Part shown: positions 6,371 to 6,902 of the stretch, in pieces
Layout of the letters: each line of letters starts with the position of its first letter
Numbering within the stretch: position 1 is the stretch's first letter
NCBI GenBank assembly: GCA_026396355.1
Contig: JAPLWY010000121.1
Location: 2,610 to 9,511 of the forward strand
Length of the DNA: 6,902 bases
Direction: 5' to 3'
DNA from: Microcaldota archaeon
Lineage (GTDB): Archaea; Micrarchaeota; Micrarchaeia; Anstonellales; Anstonellaceae
Notes under the pieces: model-generated
The model's database searches: none
Seen by the model: only the letters and a program-made list of their open reading frames with translations
What the model was told of the DNA's origin: nothing
Position numbers and translations under genes: made by a program

Positions 6371-6401
6371 TTTAAAACAGTTTCGTTAAAAATAAACGAA
6401 A
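6371..6401 (-). promoter_or_regulatory. Candidate promoter of the lysWXYZJK operon (TATA box with abutting inverted repeat)
   Basis: TTTTAAA at 6377-6371 on the - strand is a TATA-box candidate. Counting about 25 nt downstream puts the transcription start near 6350, giving a very short leader with the lysW ribosome binding site. A purine-rich BRE-like CGAAACTG precedes it. An inverted repeat, TTTCGTT (6381-6387) and AACGAAA (6395-6401) with a 7-nt spacer, ends 3 bp from the TATA box and overlaps the BRE position, so a protein bound there could control TFB/TBP entry. TTTAAA at 6409-6414 is a second possible TATA box. Confidence 0.45.
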
Positions 6402-6423
6402 ACGTATCTTTAAATTGCAAATA

Positions 6424-6469
6424 TGACTAATTTAGTCTATATTTTTGCAATATATTGCTAAATTAGTCA
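6424..6469. promoter_or_regulatory. Pair of palindromic sites upstream of lysW, candidate Lrp/LysM operators
   Basis: GACTAATTTAGTC at 6425-6437 is a perfect 13-bp palindrome around a central T. A near copy, inverted, lies at 6456-6468 (TGCTAAATTAGTC, core CTAAATTAG). The two together form a 12-bp perfect inverted repeat, TGACTAATTTAG (6424-6435) and CTAAATTAGTCA (6458-6469). The centres, 6431 and 6462, are 31 bp apart, close to three helical turns, so both would face the same side of the DNA. A further palindrome, GCAATATATTGC (6447-6458), lies between them. Lrp-family proteins bind such dyads as phased arrays of dimers. That the neighbouring regulator binds here is inference. Confidence 0.5.
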
Positions 6470-6520
6470 ATTTGTTCTTTTCCAGCCGCGCCAAACGCTC
6501 TGCTGCGCAGCTTCGGCAGG

Positions 6521-6902
6521 CTACTTCCACTTCTTCAGGATAACGGAAAGCTCGGTCCTTTCCACGCCTTCCATGTTGCGGATTTTGTCTATTTTCTCGT
6601 TCAGCGTGCCGATGTCAGGAGCGAAGATTGTGATTGCGGCATCCACATTGCCGGATAATTCCCAGACCGAGCCAATGCCTGGCTCTGCCTCAAGCGCCTT
6701 TGCCATCTTTTTCGATGGGACGTGAGGGGTGGTGTGGATGAAAACAAGCGCGGATACGCCTCCGCCTTCCGCTATATCGACCGTGAAGCGCTTTATCACG
6801 CCGTGCAAAAGCAGGTTGCCCACGCGCCGCCTTGCAGCTGGCTCGGAGAGCCCAACCTTTTTCCCTATTGCGGCATTGGGCAAGCGCGCATCCTGGCGGA
6901 GT
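6521..6902 (-). CDS. Lrp/AsnC-family transcriptional regulator (LysM-like), 5' end outside the window
   Basis: The frame is open to the right edge. Codons before the internal TTG at 6883 read LRQDAR, continuing into LPNAAIGKKVGLSEPAARRR. That is the usual Lrp helix-turn-helix lead-in and recognition helix, so 6883 is an internal Leu, not the start. Next come HGVIKRFTVDI (the linker after the HTH) and a RAM/effector domain from about VSALVFIHTTP through the EPGIGSVWELSGNVDAAI core to the end at LSVILKKWK. The dimer would bind DNA and an amino acid. It lies directly upstream of lysW on the same strand, separated by 187 bp with palindromes. In Sulfolobus the Lrp-like LysM controls lysW transcription in response to lysine, so the same role is likely here. 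The effector cannot be read from the sequence. Confidence 0.85.
   Translation of the reverse strand, partial: LRQDARLPNAAIGKKVGLSEPAARRRVGNLLLHGVIKRFTVDIAEGGGVSALVFIHTTPHVPSKKMAKALEAEPGIGSVWELSGNVDAAITIFAPDIGTLNEKIDKIRNMEGVERTELSVILKKWK

Noticed and set aside
6334..6420. 85-residue version of LysW starting at 6420
   Set aside because: The extension reads through the AT-rich promoter with its palindromes and TATA candidates. LysW proteins are about 54-56 residues and AAGGAGG precedes ATG 6333.
6481..6520. Possible terminator hairpin after the Lrp gene (GCTGCGCAGC palindrome at 6502-6511)
   Set aside because: The stem is short with no good loop, and no T-run follows on the - strand. Too weak to annotate.
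6881..6883. TTG 6883 as the start of the Lrp regulator
   Set aside because: Upstream codons continue the Lrp helix-turn-helix lead-in (LRQDAR before LPNA), so this is an internal leucine and the gene runs off the window.

Overview
The window looks archaeal. It carries the LysW amino-group-carrier pathway, which makes lysine and in some archaea also ornithine/arginine. Ribosome binding sites are of the GGTGA/GGAGG type, lysK probably starts at TTG, an Lrp/AsnC regulator sits beside the cluster, and the one clear intergenic region is AT-rich with TATA-box-like elements. Thermus-type bacteria also have this pathway, so the archaeal call is an inference. I cannot name a clade.

Layout. On the + strand (1-1112) are the last 40 codons of what is probably an aconitase-family small subunit, then, overlapping by ATGA, a complete beta-decarboxylating dehydrogenase of the homoisocitrate/isopropylmalate type. 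This pair would supply the early part of the route (homocitrate to 2-oxoadipate). The dehydrogenase meets the next gene tail to tail with only 2 nt between the stop codons.

On the - strand, in transcription order from the right edge, are an Lrp/AsnC regulator (5' end outside the window), about 187 bp of AT-rich regulatory DNA, then lysW-lysX-lysY-lysZ-lysJ-lysK (6333 down to 1115). Gaps between these genes are short or overlapping, so this is very likely one operon. LysX ligates alpha-aminoadipate (or glutamate) to the C-terminal Glu of LysW, LysZ phosphorylates it, LysY reduces it, LysJ transaminates it and LysK releases lysine (or ornithine).

The main surprise is lysY. Every other gene is intact, but lysY carries two independent reading-frame lesions. 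One G is missing from a G run about 40% into the gene, just before the catalytic Cys. A perfect 23-bp tandem duplication lies near the 3' end and cuts off the conserved last 25 residues. Undoing both restores a normal 348-residue LysY that stops 16 nt before lysZ. The lesions may be assembly errors, recent gene death or a reversible switch.

The second point of interest is the region upstream of lysW. Two copies of a 13-bp palindrome lie 31 bp apart, and a third inverted repeat abuts the likely TATA box. These are candidate operators for the neighbouring Lrp-type (LysM-like) regulator.
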